This document shows positions 33,586 to 41,489 of a stretch of DNA of 64,000 nt, piece by piece. The DNA is taken from the NCBI GenBank assembly GCA_019414265.1, contig DXMJ01000009.1, positions 1-64,000 on the forward strand. Direction: 5' to 3'. Both the position numbers and the translations under genes were made by a program. Below the pieces are notes generated by a model that made no database searches, was not told where the DNA came from, and saw nothing but the letters and a program-made list of their open reading frames with translations. Within the stretch, counting starts at the first letter, position 1; each line of letters starts with the position of its first letter. Source of the DNA: Collinsella sp. (lineage in GTDB: Bacteria; Actinomycetota; Coriobacteriia; Coriobacteriales; Coriobacteriaceae).

Positions 33586-34605
33586 TCACTTTGCGATTTT
33601 GACTTTGGTAGTGCCGGCAAGCGGCTTTTCACCGGGACGGGCCTTGGGACCAACGAGCGCGTGCGGTTGATAGAGCTCTTCGAGGAACTCGATCTCGGCG
33701 GGGGAGAGCGTTATGTCGAGCGCGGCCACGGCGTCGTCGACGCGCTCGGGCTTGGAGCAGCCCACGATGGGGGCCTCGACGCCACGTGCCCAGTGCCATG
33801 CCAGCGCAATCTGCGCCATCGGCACGTCATGATCGGCGGCAATCTTGGCCACGCGCTCAATGACGGGCATGTCGATGGCGCGATCATGGTCGTACTTGTT
33901 GGCCATGGTCGTGTCGGTGGTGCCACGTGTGCTCGAGCTTTCCCACGTGGGGCGGCAGAGGTGTCCCGACGCCAGGGGGCTGTATGGCGTAAGGGCCATG
34001 TCAAACTGGCGGCACACCGGAATCATCTCCCGCTCGTCCTCTCGGTACAGCAGGTTGTAGTGGCACTGCATGCTCGTAAAGGGCGCCCATCCGTGGTCGC
34101 GCGCGACGATCTGCAGGTTGTGCAGCTGGTAAGCATACATAGCGCTGGCGCCGAGCGCGCGAACCTTGCCCTCGCGCACCAGATCATCGAGCGCTTCCAT
34201 GGTCTCTTCCATGGGAACGTCGTAATCGAAGCGGTGAATGATGTAGAGGTCTAGGTAATCGGTGCCCAAGCGCTTGAGCGAGCCTTCGATCTCGCGTTTG
34301 ATGGCGTCGGCGGAAAGGCCGCCTTCGTTGAAGTGAACCTTGCTAGCCAGCACGACGCTCTCGCGAGCGATTCCCAGATTGCGCAGGGCGGCGCAAATGT
34401 ACTCTTCGCTCGTGCCAAAGCTGTAGCAGTTCGCGGTATCGATAAAGTTGATTCCGGTGTCGAGTGCGCGTTTGATGACGGCGCGTGTGTCGTCGGGTCC
34501 GATGGTCCACTGATGAAAGTCGGGGCTGGGCTCGCCAAAGCTCATGCCTCCCAGGCAGAGTTTAGAGACTTTAATGCCGGAATGGCCAAGGGTTGTGTAC
34601 TGCAT
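33586..34605 (-). CDS. Aldo/keto reductase
   Basis: 339 residues, NADPH-dependent (beta/alpha)8 barrel. Catalytic tetrad: D in INFIDTANCYSFGTSEE (Asp and Tyr), Lys in VVLASKVHF, His in LYIIHRFDY. A C-terminal phosphate-binding part (IVGCSKPERVDDAV) is present. It resembles the YajO/YhdN-like subgroup. ATG 34605 has AGGAG four bases upstream. It follows a second aldo/keto reductase by only 7 bp, an operon facing a LysR gene. Substrate unknown. Confidence 0.9.
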   Translation of the reverse strand: MQYTTLGHSGIKVSKLCLGGMSFGEPSPDFHQWTIGPDDTRAVIKRALDTGINFIDTANCYSFGTSEEYICAALRNLGIARESVVLASKVHFNEGGLSADAIKREIEGSLKRLGTDYLDLYIIHRFDYDVPMEETMEALDDLVREGKVRALGASAMYAYQLHNLQIVARDHGWAPFTSMQCHYNLLYREDEREMIPVCRQFDMALTPYSPLASGHLCRPTWESSSTRGTTDTTMANKYDHDRAIDMPVIERVAKIAADHDVPMAQIALAWHWARGVEAPIVGCSKPERVDDAVAALDITLSPAEIEFLEELYQPHALVGPKARPGEKPLAGTTKVKIAK

Positions 34606-34612
34606 GATGCTC

Positions 34613-35461
34613 CTATTTCTGGCTCTCAACGTCGGGGTGCCAGGCGGCATATTGCGCAAGCTTCTCGGGCGTGCGCTCATAGAAGGGTTTCCCGCGATCG
34701 AGGGTAGCCATGGCGGTCATGTCGCTGTCCGTGAGCTCGAAGTCGAAGACATCGATGTTGTCGGCGATGTGCGTCGGATTCTTGGAGCCTGGAATGACGA
34801 TATTTCCCTCTTGGATATGCCAACGCATAATGATTTGAGCAGGCGTTTTGCCATACTTGACAGCGAGGTCGCGCACGACGGGCTCGTTCATGATGCTGCT
34901 GTTACCGCGCCCGCCGAGCGGGTACCACGCCTGCAATGCAATGTCGTGCTGGGCGAGCAACTTCTTCAGTTCGGTCTGCGGGAAATACGGATGGCACTCG
35001 ACCTGAATAAGGGATGGAACGATCTCGCAATTTGCGAGAAGCTTCTCGATTTCGTTCTCGTCGAAATTGGAGATTCCGATGGAGCGGAGCTTACCTTCCT
35101 TGTACGCGATCTCAAGCTTCTCATAGCCCGCCAAGTAGTCGCCTGCGGGTTGGTGCAGAATCATGAGGTCGATGTAAGGTGTGTTCAGACGCTCGAGCGT
35201 TTCGTCGACGGCGGTGTCGCTATTGTAAAAATAGGGCCAGAGCTTGGTTTCGAGAAACACGTTTTCGTGCGGCGAGTCTGATTCGCGCACGCCACGACCC
35301 ACTGCTCGCTCATTCACGTATGCATTGGCAGTGTCGATGAGCTCATACCCCATGCCGAGTGCGGAGGTAACCGACGATTGGGCATCGTCGGGTTTAAGCA
35401 GATACGTGCCAAGTCCTAGCTGGGGGATTTTGATGCCGTTATTGAGCGTGATGTATTCCAT
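34613..35461 (-). CDS. Aldo/keto reductase (2,5-diketogluconate reductase-like)
   Basis: 282 residues. Motifs: GLGTYLLKPDD, LIDTANAYVNERAVG (Asp and Tyr of the tetrad), ETKLWPYFYN (Lys), MILHQPAGDY (His) and NADP site IVIPGSKNPTHIADN. It belongs to the YvgN/DkgA-type subgroup and is distinct from its neighbour. First gene of an operon with 33586-34605. The divergent LysR gene at 35612 is the likely regulator. Confidence 0.92.
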   Translation of the reverse strand: MEYITLNNGIKIPQLGLGTYLLKPDDAQSSVTSALGMGYELIDTANAYVNERAVGRGVRESDSPHENVFLETKLWPYFYNSDTAVDETLERLNTPYIDLMILHQPAGDYLAGYEKLEIAYKEGKLRSIGISNFDENEIEKLLANCEIVPSLIQVECHPYFPQTELKKLLAQHDIALQAWYPLGGRGNSSIMNEPVVRDLAVKYGKTPAQIIMRWHIQEGNIVIPGSKNPTHIADNIDVFDFELTDSDMTAMATLDRGKPFYERTPEKLAQYAAWHPDVESQK

Positions 35462-35611
35462 GCGCTTCCTTTCTCGATGGTTCTCTTCTGTAACGATAGT
35501 TTCGAGATTTGATAATGTATATTGCCTATAGCAACTAGCTAGATATACGGATTATGTATGTGAAACGAATTGGACCGAATGAGGTTCTCCGTTGTGCACG
35601 AAGGAGCAAGC

Positions 35612-36493
35612 ATGGAGCTGCGAACGCTGCGTTATTTTCTTGCAGTGGCCCGCGAGGAAAACATGACCGAAGCTGCTAACGTGCTACATGTGACGCAGCC
35701 CACGCTCTCGCGCCAGATAGCCGATTTGGAACGCGAGCTGGGCGTGGAGCTGTTCGAGCGCACCAATCGATCGTGCGTGCTCACGAGCGATGGCATGCGC
35801 TTGCGCCAGCGTGCCGAGGAGATTGTCTTGCTGGTGGAACAGACCGAGCTAGAGTTGGCGGATCGGGAGCTCGGCATTGCGGGCGTTATCCGCATTGGCG
35901 CCGGCGAAACCAAATCGATGCGGCTGGTGCTTGATGCCTTTGCAGAGCTGCATCGGAATTATCCCGGAGTGACGATTGAGCTCTACACCGGTAATGCCGA
36001 TGCGGTGGAGGAGCGTTTGGAGCGTGGCCTGCTCGACTTTGCGTTGTTGCTGGAGCCCGTTAACGTCGAGAAATACGAATGGATTCGTATGCCCGAGGCG
36101 GATCGAGTCGGTGCTGTTGTTGCCGCGAGCGGTCCATGGGGCGGCCGGGACGTGCTGGCGCCTGCGGACGTGGCGAATATGCCGCTGCTGGTGAGTTCGC
36201 GCACCTCGAATCGAGCGCTGGACCTAGAAGCGTGGTCGAGTGGCGTCCTTAGCGTCGATGAACTCAACATCGTGGGGCATTTCGACCTGATCGGCAACGC
36301 GTCGCATCTGGTGCGTTCGGGCGCTGCGTGTGCGGTTAGCATTGGAAGCTTGCTGCAGATAGATGAAGACAGCGATCTGCGTTTTGTCCCATTTGAGCCG
36401 CCGCTTACCATTGCGTCGTATCTGGTATGGAAAAAATATCGCCTGCGTTCCCGCGCCTGCGAAGAGTTTCTGAACCGTTTGAATAGGATGTGA
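35612..36493 (+). CDS. LysR-family regulator, divergent to the aldo/keto reductases
   Basis: 293 residues. N-terminal helix-turn-helix MELRTLRYFLAVAREENMTEAA ... VTQPTLSRQIADLE; effector domain about 90-293 (IRIGAGETKSMRLVLDAFAELHRNYPGV). ATG 35612 has AAGGAG five bases upstream. It is divergently transcribed from the reductase operon across a 150-bp AT-rich spacer, the usual arrangement for a LysR regulator and its target. The stop codon (ATG-TGA) lies inside a family A palindrome. Confidence 0.92.
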   Translation: MELRTLRYFLAVAREENMTEAANVLHVTQPTLSRQIADLERELGVELFERTNRSCVLTSDGMRLRQRAEEIVLLVEQTELELADRELGIAGVIRIGAGETKSMRLVLDAFAELHRNYPGVTIELYTGNADAVEERLERGLLDFALLLEPVNVEKYEWIRMPEADRVGAVVAASGPWGGRDVLAPADVANMPLLVSSRTSNRALDLEAWSSGVLSVDELNIVGHFDLIGNASHLVRSGAACAVSIGSLLQIDEDSDLRFVPFEPPLTIASYLVWKKYRLRSRACEEFLNRLNRM

Positions 36494-36518
36494 CAAGGGG
36501 GCAGTCCCTTTGCCGCAT
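36488..36518. repeat. Palindrome family A, copy 3 (degenerate)
   Basis: ATGTGACAAGGGGGC ... CCCTTTGCCGCAT. It supplies the last codon and TGA stop of the LysR gene. Several mismatches compared with the perfect copy at 30690. Confidence 0.7.
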
Positions 36519-36532
36519 TGATCTGAGAGTAG

Positions 36533-37492
36533 ATGTTGATGATTCTATCGCTGGCCCCTATGGAGGGGATTACCGGGCATGTGTTCCGTCGCGTGCACGC
36601 GGAGTGCTTCGGTGCGCTCGATTGCTATTACACGCCGTTCTTGCCGCCGCCACGGGTGGGAAACCGCTTTGGTGGCAAGGCGTTTAAGGAGGTCGACCCT
36701 GTCAATAACCAGGGGCTCAACGTAGTGCCTCAGCTGATGTCCAAGAACGCGGACGAGTTTGTGTGGGCGGCACAGGTGCTCGCCGACATGGGTTATCGCG
36801 AGGTCAATCTCAACTTGGGTTGTCCTTCGGGAACGGTTGTCGCCAAGGGCAAGGGTTCGGGTTTCTTGCGCAATCTCGACGAGCTCGAGGTGTTCTTGAG
36901 CGACGTGTGCGAACGCTCGCCGTTGCCGGTGTCGGTCAAGACCAGGCTGGGGTTGGAAAGCGACGACGAATACGAGCGTGTGCTTGACCTCTATTGCCGC
37001 ATGCCGCTGGCAGAGCTGATCGTGCATCCGCGCGTGCAAAAGGACCGCTATGCGGGTTCGCCGCGCAAAGAGTTTTACGGCGAGACGCTGGAGCGGGCGC
37101 CGTTCCCGGTGGCCTACAACGGCGACATCTTTGATCTTGAGGAGATGGATGCGCTGGTGGAGGCCTATCCCGGAACGCGTCACGTAATGTTGGGGCGCGG
37201 CTTGCTTGCGAACCCCGCGCTGGCTCGCATGGTTAAGGGCGGCCCTACTGCCACGGCTGCTGAGCTGCAGCGCTTCCACGACACGCTGTTTGCGGCATAT
37301 GCGGAAGAGATTGGCGGCAATGCGGTCTTTCGCATGAAGGAGTGGTGGTTCTACGCCAAATGCGCCTTCGCCAATCCCGCTAACGTTCACAAGATCGTGC
37401 GCAAGACCAAAAAGGTCGACGAATACCGCGCCGCCGTCGAGCGCGTCTTTCGCGAGCAGCCACTTGCGCCCATAGCCCGCTTTCACGGCTAG
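36533..37492 (+). CDS. tRNA-dihydrouridine synthase
   Basis: 319 residues. It reduces uridines in tRNA with FMN and NADPH. Motifs: LAPMEGITGHVFR (N-terminus, FMN), NLNLGCPSGTV with catalytic Cys (about residue 99), VKTRLG, HPRVQKDRYAG, and YNGDI then LGRGLLANP for FMN phosphate. It fits the bacterial Dus fold, but I cannot assign DusA, B or C. ATG 36533 or ATG 36539 could be the start; GAGAG spacing favours 36539. It begins just after the family A palindrome. Confidence 0.9.
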   Translation: MLMILSLAPMEGITGHVFRRVHAECFGALDCYYTPFLPPPRVGNRFGGKAFKEVDPVNNQGLNVVPQLMSKNADEFVWAAQVLADMGYREVNLNLGCPSGTVVAKGKGSGFLRNLDELEVFLSDVCERSPLPVSVKTRLGLESDDEYERVLDLYCRMPLAELIVHPRVQKDRYAGSPRKEFYGETLERAPFPVAYNGDIFDLEEMDALVEAYPGTRHVMLGRGLLANPALARMVKGGPTATAAELQRFHDTLFAAYAEEIGGNAVFRMKEWWFYAKCAFANPANVHKIVRKTKKVDEYRAAVERVFREQPLAPIARFHG

Positions 37493-37501
37493 TTAGTCGT
37501 T

Positions 37502-37541
37502 GGGGACGTTCTTTAACGACTAGTCATTTAAGAACGTCCCC
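37502..37541. repeat. Palindrome family B, copy 1
   Basis: Stem GGGGACGTTCTT/AAGAACGTCCCC, with a 16-nt centre containing GACTAGTC. It lies between the convergent dus and glutaredoxin genes. Related copies are at 44381 and 57012. Confidence 0.85.
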
Positions 37542-37556
37542 GATGAATATGTTGCA

Positions 37557-37802
37557 CTAGAGCAGGTTCTTCTGTACCCATGCGATGATGTAGCTCGACT
37601 CGTAGAGCGGTTTTCCGTCGATAAACAGGCAGGGAACCTGGCGCTTTCCGCCGACGGCGATGAGCGTCTGCTCGGCTTCGGGGTCGGTCGAGATATTGCG
37701 CTCGGGAATGGTCACGCCGTTATCGGCCAAAAAGCGCTTGACCTTTATGCAATACGGGCAGCCGGTCATAACGAATAGCGCAAGCTCATGATTAGTAGCC
37801 AT
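37557..37802 (-). CDS. Glutaredoxin-like protein
   Basis: 81 residues, one thioredoxin-fold domain with the redox motif GCPYC (about residues 13-17), a cis-Pro strand QVPCLFIDGKPLYES and a C-terminal helix. It would reduce disulfides or carry electrons to a reductase. ATG 37802 has GGAG four bases upstream. It is not cotranscribed with any obvious partner; the XRE-TipAS gene lies upstream on the same strand with a 51-bp gap. Confidence 0.9.
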   Translation of the reverse strand: MATNHELALFVMTGCPYCIKVKRFLADNGVTIPERNISTDPEAEQTLIAVGGKRQVPCLFIDGKPLYESSYIIAWVQKNLL

Positions 37803-37853
37803 AGGTCTCCAATCGGTTGCAGTTTTGATTGAAATACCCAAAGCCGCCGCGGT

Positions 37854-38681
37854 CTATGCGCGGACCAGTGACGACTCGATGGCCTGGACCAGAAACGCCG
37901 TGGCTCCGGTGCCGCAGGGCTTGTCGTAGTAGTCAACAAAGCGCTGGTCGGCCAGATAGCCGTGGGCGAGGCCCAGGTATTCTTCGTCTTGGGGCTCGTG
38001 TCCCCAGTTAAGGCCAATCCATCGACGGTGCATCGTGACAAGCTTGCGGGCCTCGTTGCTCTCTGGGTCGCCAATGCCCATGGCAATCGAGAGCTGGCCC
38101 AGAATAGCGCGTTCAAGTTCCTTCATGTCGTTCCATGTCTCGGGGTCCATGTCCAGCAGCGCTTCGTTTGCCGCGTCGATGGTCTCGTCGCCATAGCGCG
38201 CCCGTGCCTCGGCGCCGTAGCGCTCTTCGTTTTCCTGCACGGTGCGCCAACGCTCCAGTTGCGGCAACACGGCACCCATGAGCGAGACGGCTTCGTCGAG
38301 CGACATGCCGGTGCTTTGTGCCAGCCGCGGGGCACAATCCTCGATCATTGCTTCCATGGTGGTGTCGTAGGTGTACTTGCCGCGGTCGTAGCACCACTTG
38401 CAGTAATGGTCGGTCGTGGCACCCGTCGCATCGGTGCCGCAGTCGTCGGGTGTGAGCACCATGCCGCAGCTCTGGCAATAGTGCTCGGGCATTTCGAGCA
38501 GGTGGGACAGCGGTTCTCCGGTTACGGCGGCAATGAGCTTCATCATGTCGATGCCCGGGGTGACTTCGCCGCGCTCCCAGCGGCTGACGGCTTGGCGCGT
38601 GACATAGAGCTTGGCGGCAAGCTGCTCTTGGGTAAGGTTGTTGGCGCGACGGACGGCGATGAGTTTTTCTGCAAAGGCCAT
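37854..38681 (-). CDS. XRE - zinc ribbon - TipAS fusion regulator
   Basis: 275 residues in three parts. An XRE helix-turn-helix (LTQEQLAAKLYVTRQAVSRWERG, 16-38) is followed by a zinc ribbon (YCQSCGMVL ... YCKWCYDRG, about 69-100) and a C-terminal TipAS-like ligand domain (EERYGAEARARYGDE; WIGLNWGHEPQDEEYLGLAHGYL; CGTGATAFLVQAI). TipAS normally follows a MerR domain and binds thiopeptides and other peptides covalently. Here the DNA-binding part is XRE type. It may sense peptide antibiotics or thiol-reactive compounds. No efflux gene is adjacent; its target is unknown. Confidence 0.85.
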   Translation of the reverse strand: MAFAEKLIAVRRANNLTQEQLAAKLYVTRQAVSRWERGEVTPGIDMMKLIAAVTGEPLSHLLEMPEHYCQSCGMVLTPDDCGTDATGATTDHYCKWCYDRGKYTYDTTMEAMIEDCAPRLAQSTGMSLDEAVSLMGAVLPQLERWRTVQENEERYGAEARARYGDETIDAANEALLDMDPETWNDMKELERAILGQLSIAMGIGDPESNEARKLVTMHRRWIGLNWGHEPQDEEYLGLAHGYLADQRFVDYYDKPCGTGATAFLVQAIESSLVRA

Positions 38682-38808
38682 AACGGCTCCTTTCTGCTGC
38701 TTGTTGGCTTAAGCATACGCGGCGGCCGACGCCCTTCCAAGCAACCGTTGGTTGCAAAAGGGGCGGTCGCGGTGAGGGATTACGCGCATCGCGCATGCCC
38801 TCATGCCG

Positions 38809-38814
38809 TACAAT
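38809..38814 (+). promoter_or_regulatory. -10 box TACAAT placed for a leaderless trmO transcript
   Basis: TACAAT ends seven bases before ATG 38822, so transcription would start at or next to the start codon. No Shine-Dalgarno sequence is visible before that ATG. Leaderless mRNAs are common in actinobacteria. The -35 is not clear. Confidence 0.45.
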
Positions 38815-38821
38815 GACCGGC

Positions 38822-39559
38822 ATGGAACCTATTGCACACATACATACCGACCTGCCGCAAAAGTTCGGCATCCCGCGCAACAGCTTTTTGGCGCCCCATC
38901 TTGAGGGACGCATCGTCTTTGAGCCGGAGTTTGCCTCCAGCGCGGCAGTTGAGGGTCTGGACTCCTTCTCTCACCTGTGGCTGCTCTGGCGCTTTGAAAA
39001 CGGAACACCCGGCGGCGCGGCCGAAGACATCGCCGCCGATGCCAAGACACAGGATAGGTCCGGCACCAACGCCAAGTGGTCGAAGACCGTGCGTCCGCCG
39101 CGCCTGGGTGGAGCCGAGCGCGTGGGCGTATTTGCCACGCGCAGCCCGTTTCGACCTAATCCCATTGGGCTTACCTGCGTCAAACTCGATCATGTCGGGC
39201 TTACCGACGATGGCCCCATCATCCATGTGCTAGGGGCCGATCTGCGTGACGGCACGCCCATCTACGACATTAAGCCCTACATTCCGTTTGCGGATTGCCA
39301 CCCGGATGCGACCGGCGGCTGGATTGAGGATGCGCCGTGGCAAGAGCTCGATATCGAGTTCCCGCAAGCGCTGCAGGATATGATTCCGCCCGCAAAGCTC
39401 CCCGGCTTGATAGAGGTCCTTCGCCAAGATCCGCGCCGCGCGGGTAGCAAGCACGAGCCAAGCCGCGTTTACCATCTGGCCTACGCCGGGCTCGACATAT
39501 CCTTTACGGTTGATGGAACCAGGTTGACGGTAATCGCCGTCAACGACGCACGGGACTAG
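38822..39559 (+). CDS. trmO: tRNA (N6-threonylcarbamoyladenosine37) N6-methyltransferase TrmO
   Basis: 245 residues. N-terminal TrmO (TsaA/YaeB) beta-barrel: IAHIHTDLPQKFGIPR, GLDSFSHLWLLWRF, and the SAM-binding signature ATRSPFRPNPIGLTCVKL. It methylates t6A37 of certain tRNAs. The C-terminal third (about 150-240) is the usual TrmO tail (DIKPYIPFADCH). ATG 38822 is chosen because it starts at the family N-terminus; there is no ribosome site, but a -10 box suggests a leaderless message. Confidence 0.92.
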   Translation: MEPIAHIHTDLPQKFGIPRNSFLAPHLEGRIVFEPEFASSAAVEGLDSFSHLWLLWRFENGTPGGAAEDIAADAKTQDRSGTNAKWSKTVRPPRLGGAERVGVFATRSPFRPNPIGLTCVKLDHVGLTDDGPIIHVLGADLRDGTPIYDIKPYIPFADCHPDATGGWIEDAPWQELDIEFPQALQDMIPPAKLPGLIEVLRQDPRRAGSKHEPSRVYHLAYAGLDISFTVDGTRLTVIAVNDARD

Positions 39560-39671
39560 CTGGCCATTCGACGGCGCTCGCCAAATTCAACGCCAAACCC
39601 CGTGCCAAAATCGCCCACGCTGGTGGACAATAACGCCTATCAAAACAATCCGCTTTGCACGGGAGCTCAGC

Positions 39672-40872
39672 ATGAAATACGACTTTACTTCGCTTATCGA
39701 CCGCCACGGCATGGACGCCATCGCCGTTGACTCTTGGGGCGAGATCCCCGGCATGGCTCCGAACGCGCCCGACGAGGGCTTCGATCGCATCCCCATGTAT
39801 GAACTTTGCCACGGTGCCCACGGTCCAGGAGCACATCATTCAACGCGCCCAGCATCCCATGTTTGGCTATTTCGATCCGCGCGACGAGTACTTCGACCGC
39901 ATCATCGAATGGCAGAGCCGACGTAATGGCGTCGAGGGTCTGCTCCCGGAGCATATCGGCTACGAAAACGGCGTGCTGGGCGGTGTCGTGTCGACCCTGC
40001 GGGCGTATGTCCAGCCGGGCGATGCGGTGCTGGTCCACAGCCCTACCTACATCGGCTTTACCAAGTCCATCGAAGCCGCGGGCTATCGCATTGTCCACAG
40101 CCCGCTTAAGCTCGACGACCAGGGCGTGTGGCGCATGGACTTTGAGGACATGGAGCACAAGCTCGTCCAAAACCACATCCACGCCGCGGTGTTCTGCTCG
40201 CCGCACAATCCTTGCGGCCGCGTATGGGAGCGCGACGAGATCGAGCGCGCCATGGACATCTATCGCCAGCACGATTGCGTGGTGATCTCGGATGAGATTT
40301 GGTCCGATATCATCCTGCCGGGCCACAAGCATATCCCGACGCAGTCGGTGAGCGAGGATGCCCGCATGCGCACGGTCGCCCTCTATGCGCCGAGCAAGAC
40401 GTTTAACCTGGCGGGCCTGGTCGGCAGCTACCACATCATCTATAACGAGACGCTGCGCGACCGCGTGTGCGCCGTGTCCAATAAGACCCACTACAACGAG
40501 ATGAACGTCCTTTCGATGCACGCGCTTATCGGTGCCTACCAGCCGCAGGGCTACGAGTGGCTCGATGAGCTCAACCAGGTCATCCAGGGCAACATTGACT
40601 ACTTCTGCGATTACGTGGACGAGCATTTTGAGGGCGTGTCATATTCGCGCCCGCAGGGCACGTATATGGTGTTCCTGGACTGCACCGAGTGGTGCCGCGA
40701 TCATGGCCACGATATTCAGTGGCTGCTCGACGAGGGCGCGCGTGTGGGCGTGGGCTATCAGGACGGCCGTCCGTTCCACGGACCCTGTCACATTCGCGTG
40801 AATCTGGCACTGCCGCTTTCGCGTGTAAGGGAAGCATGCGAGCGCCTGGACCGCTACGTTTTTGGGGTATAG
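39672..40872 (+). pseudogene. PatB/MalY-type C-S lyase or aminotransferase, broken by a short deletion
   Basis: The gene is readable in two frames. From ATG 39672 (GGGAGC upstream) it reads MKYDFTSLIDRHGMDAIAV... to IPM at 39797, then shifts. The rest, from MNFATVPTV (39799), runs to 40872 with the PLP lysine in SKTFNLAGLVGSY, NPCGRVW and SDEIWSDI. PatB/MalY proteins normally read IPMWVADMNF across this point, so about 11 bases (the codons for WVAD less one base) seem to be missing between 39798 and 39799. Family members split cystathionine or cysteine to thiol, ammonia and pyruvate, or act as aminotransferases. The downstream frame lacks a ribosome site, so the gene is probably inactive, unless this is a sequencing error. 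Confidence 0.75.
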
Positions 40873-40893
40873 GGGGCGCTCGATTCGAGTGCT

Positions 40894-40936
40894 GCCCCAT
40901 GTGCCCACGCCGTCAAAATGCGTGGGCACATGGGGC
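40894..40936. terminator. Long hairpin terminator
   Basis: 17-bp perfect stem GCCCCATGTGCCCACGC with complement, 9-nt loop. It lies between the convergent patB-like gene and the PPOX-family gene. No strong T-tract, but position and stability fit a bidirectional stop. Confidence 0.7.
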
Positions 40937-40968
40937 GCAGAGGGTAGCGAGCGCGTTTTCCGCATTCG

Positions 40969-41448
40969 CTACTTTTCATGAATCTGCTTGCCGCAAAGAT
41001 GTTCAATCGAAATCTCGTAGAGCTGGACGCCCTTTATGTCTTTGGCGATCTCCTCCTCGACTTCTTCGGCAGAAGGGTAGTACCTAAGCGCGAGCTGACG
41101 GACTTTGTCCTCGATAAACGCGGGCGCTTCATCTACCAGGCGACAACGACCAAAGACAACGGTACTCATAACGTAGGGAGCCCAGTCGCCGTCCTTGTAC
41201 CACTCGTTGCCGTAAACGGTAAAGCAGACTTTATCATCATGCCTGAGTGAATCGACCTTGTGGCCAGCCTTGGCGCCATGGAAATAAATCTTGTCGTGCT
41301 CGGGATCGAAGAAGTAGTTGACGGGAATGGCATAGGGGTAGCCATCATCGCCGTTGACGGCAAAGACCCCGCGCTTGCAGGTAGCGAGCAGTTCGCGCGC
41401 TTCCTCGTCGGTGATGGCGCGTTTCTTTCGACGTAAGGGCCTAAACAT
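40969..41448 (-). CDS. Pyridoxamine 5'-phosphate oxidase-family flavoprotein
   Basis: 159 residues, split-barrel FMN-binding fold: ELLATCKRGVFAVNGDDGYPYAIPVNYFF, then KIYFHGAKAGHKVDSLRHDDKVCFTV and VVFGRCRLVDE. This is the Pyridox_ox_2/NimA-like subgroup, which reduces small electrophiles or nitro compounds or binds heme; the substrate cannot be read from sequence. ATG 41448 follows AGAAAGGAAG by six bases. Monocistronic. Confidence 0.88.
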   Translation of the reverse strand: MFRPLRRKKRAITDEEARELLATCKRGVFAVNGDDGYPYAIPVNYFFDPEHDKIYFHGAKAGHKVDSLRHDDKVCFTVYGNEWYKDGDWAPYVMSTVVFGRCRLVDEAPAFIEDKVRQLALRYYPSAEEVEEEIAKDIKGVQLYEISIEHLCGKQIHEK

Positions 41449-41489
41449 CGTTGGCTTCCTTTCTACTGCGCATAGTGGTTGAGCACAAA

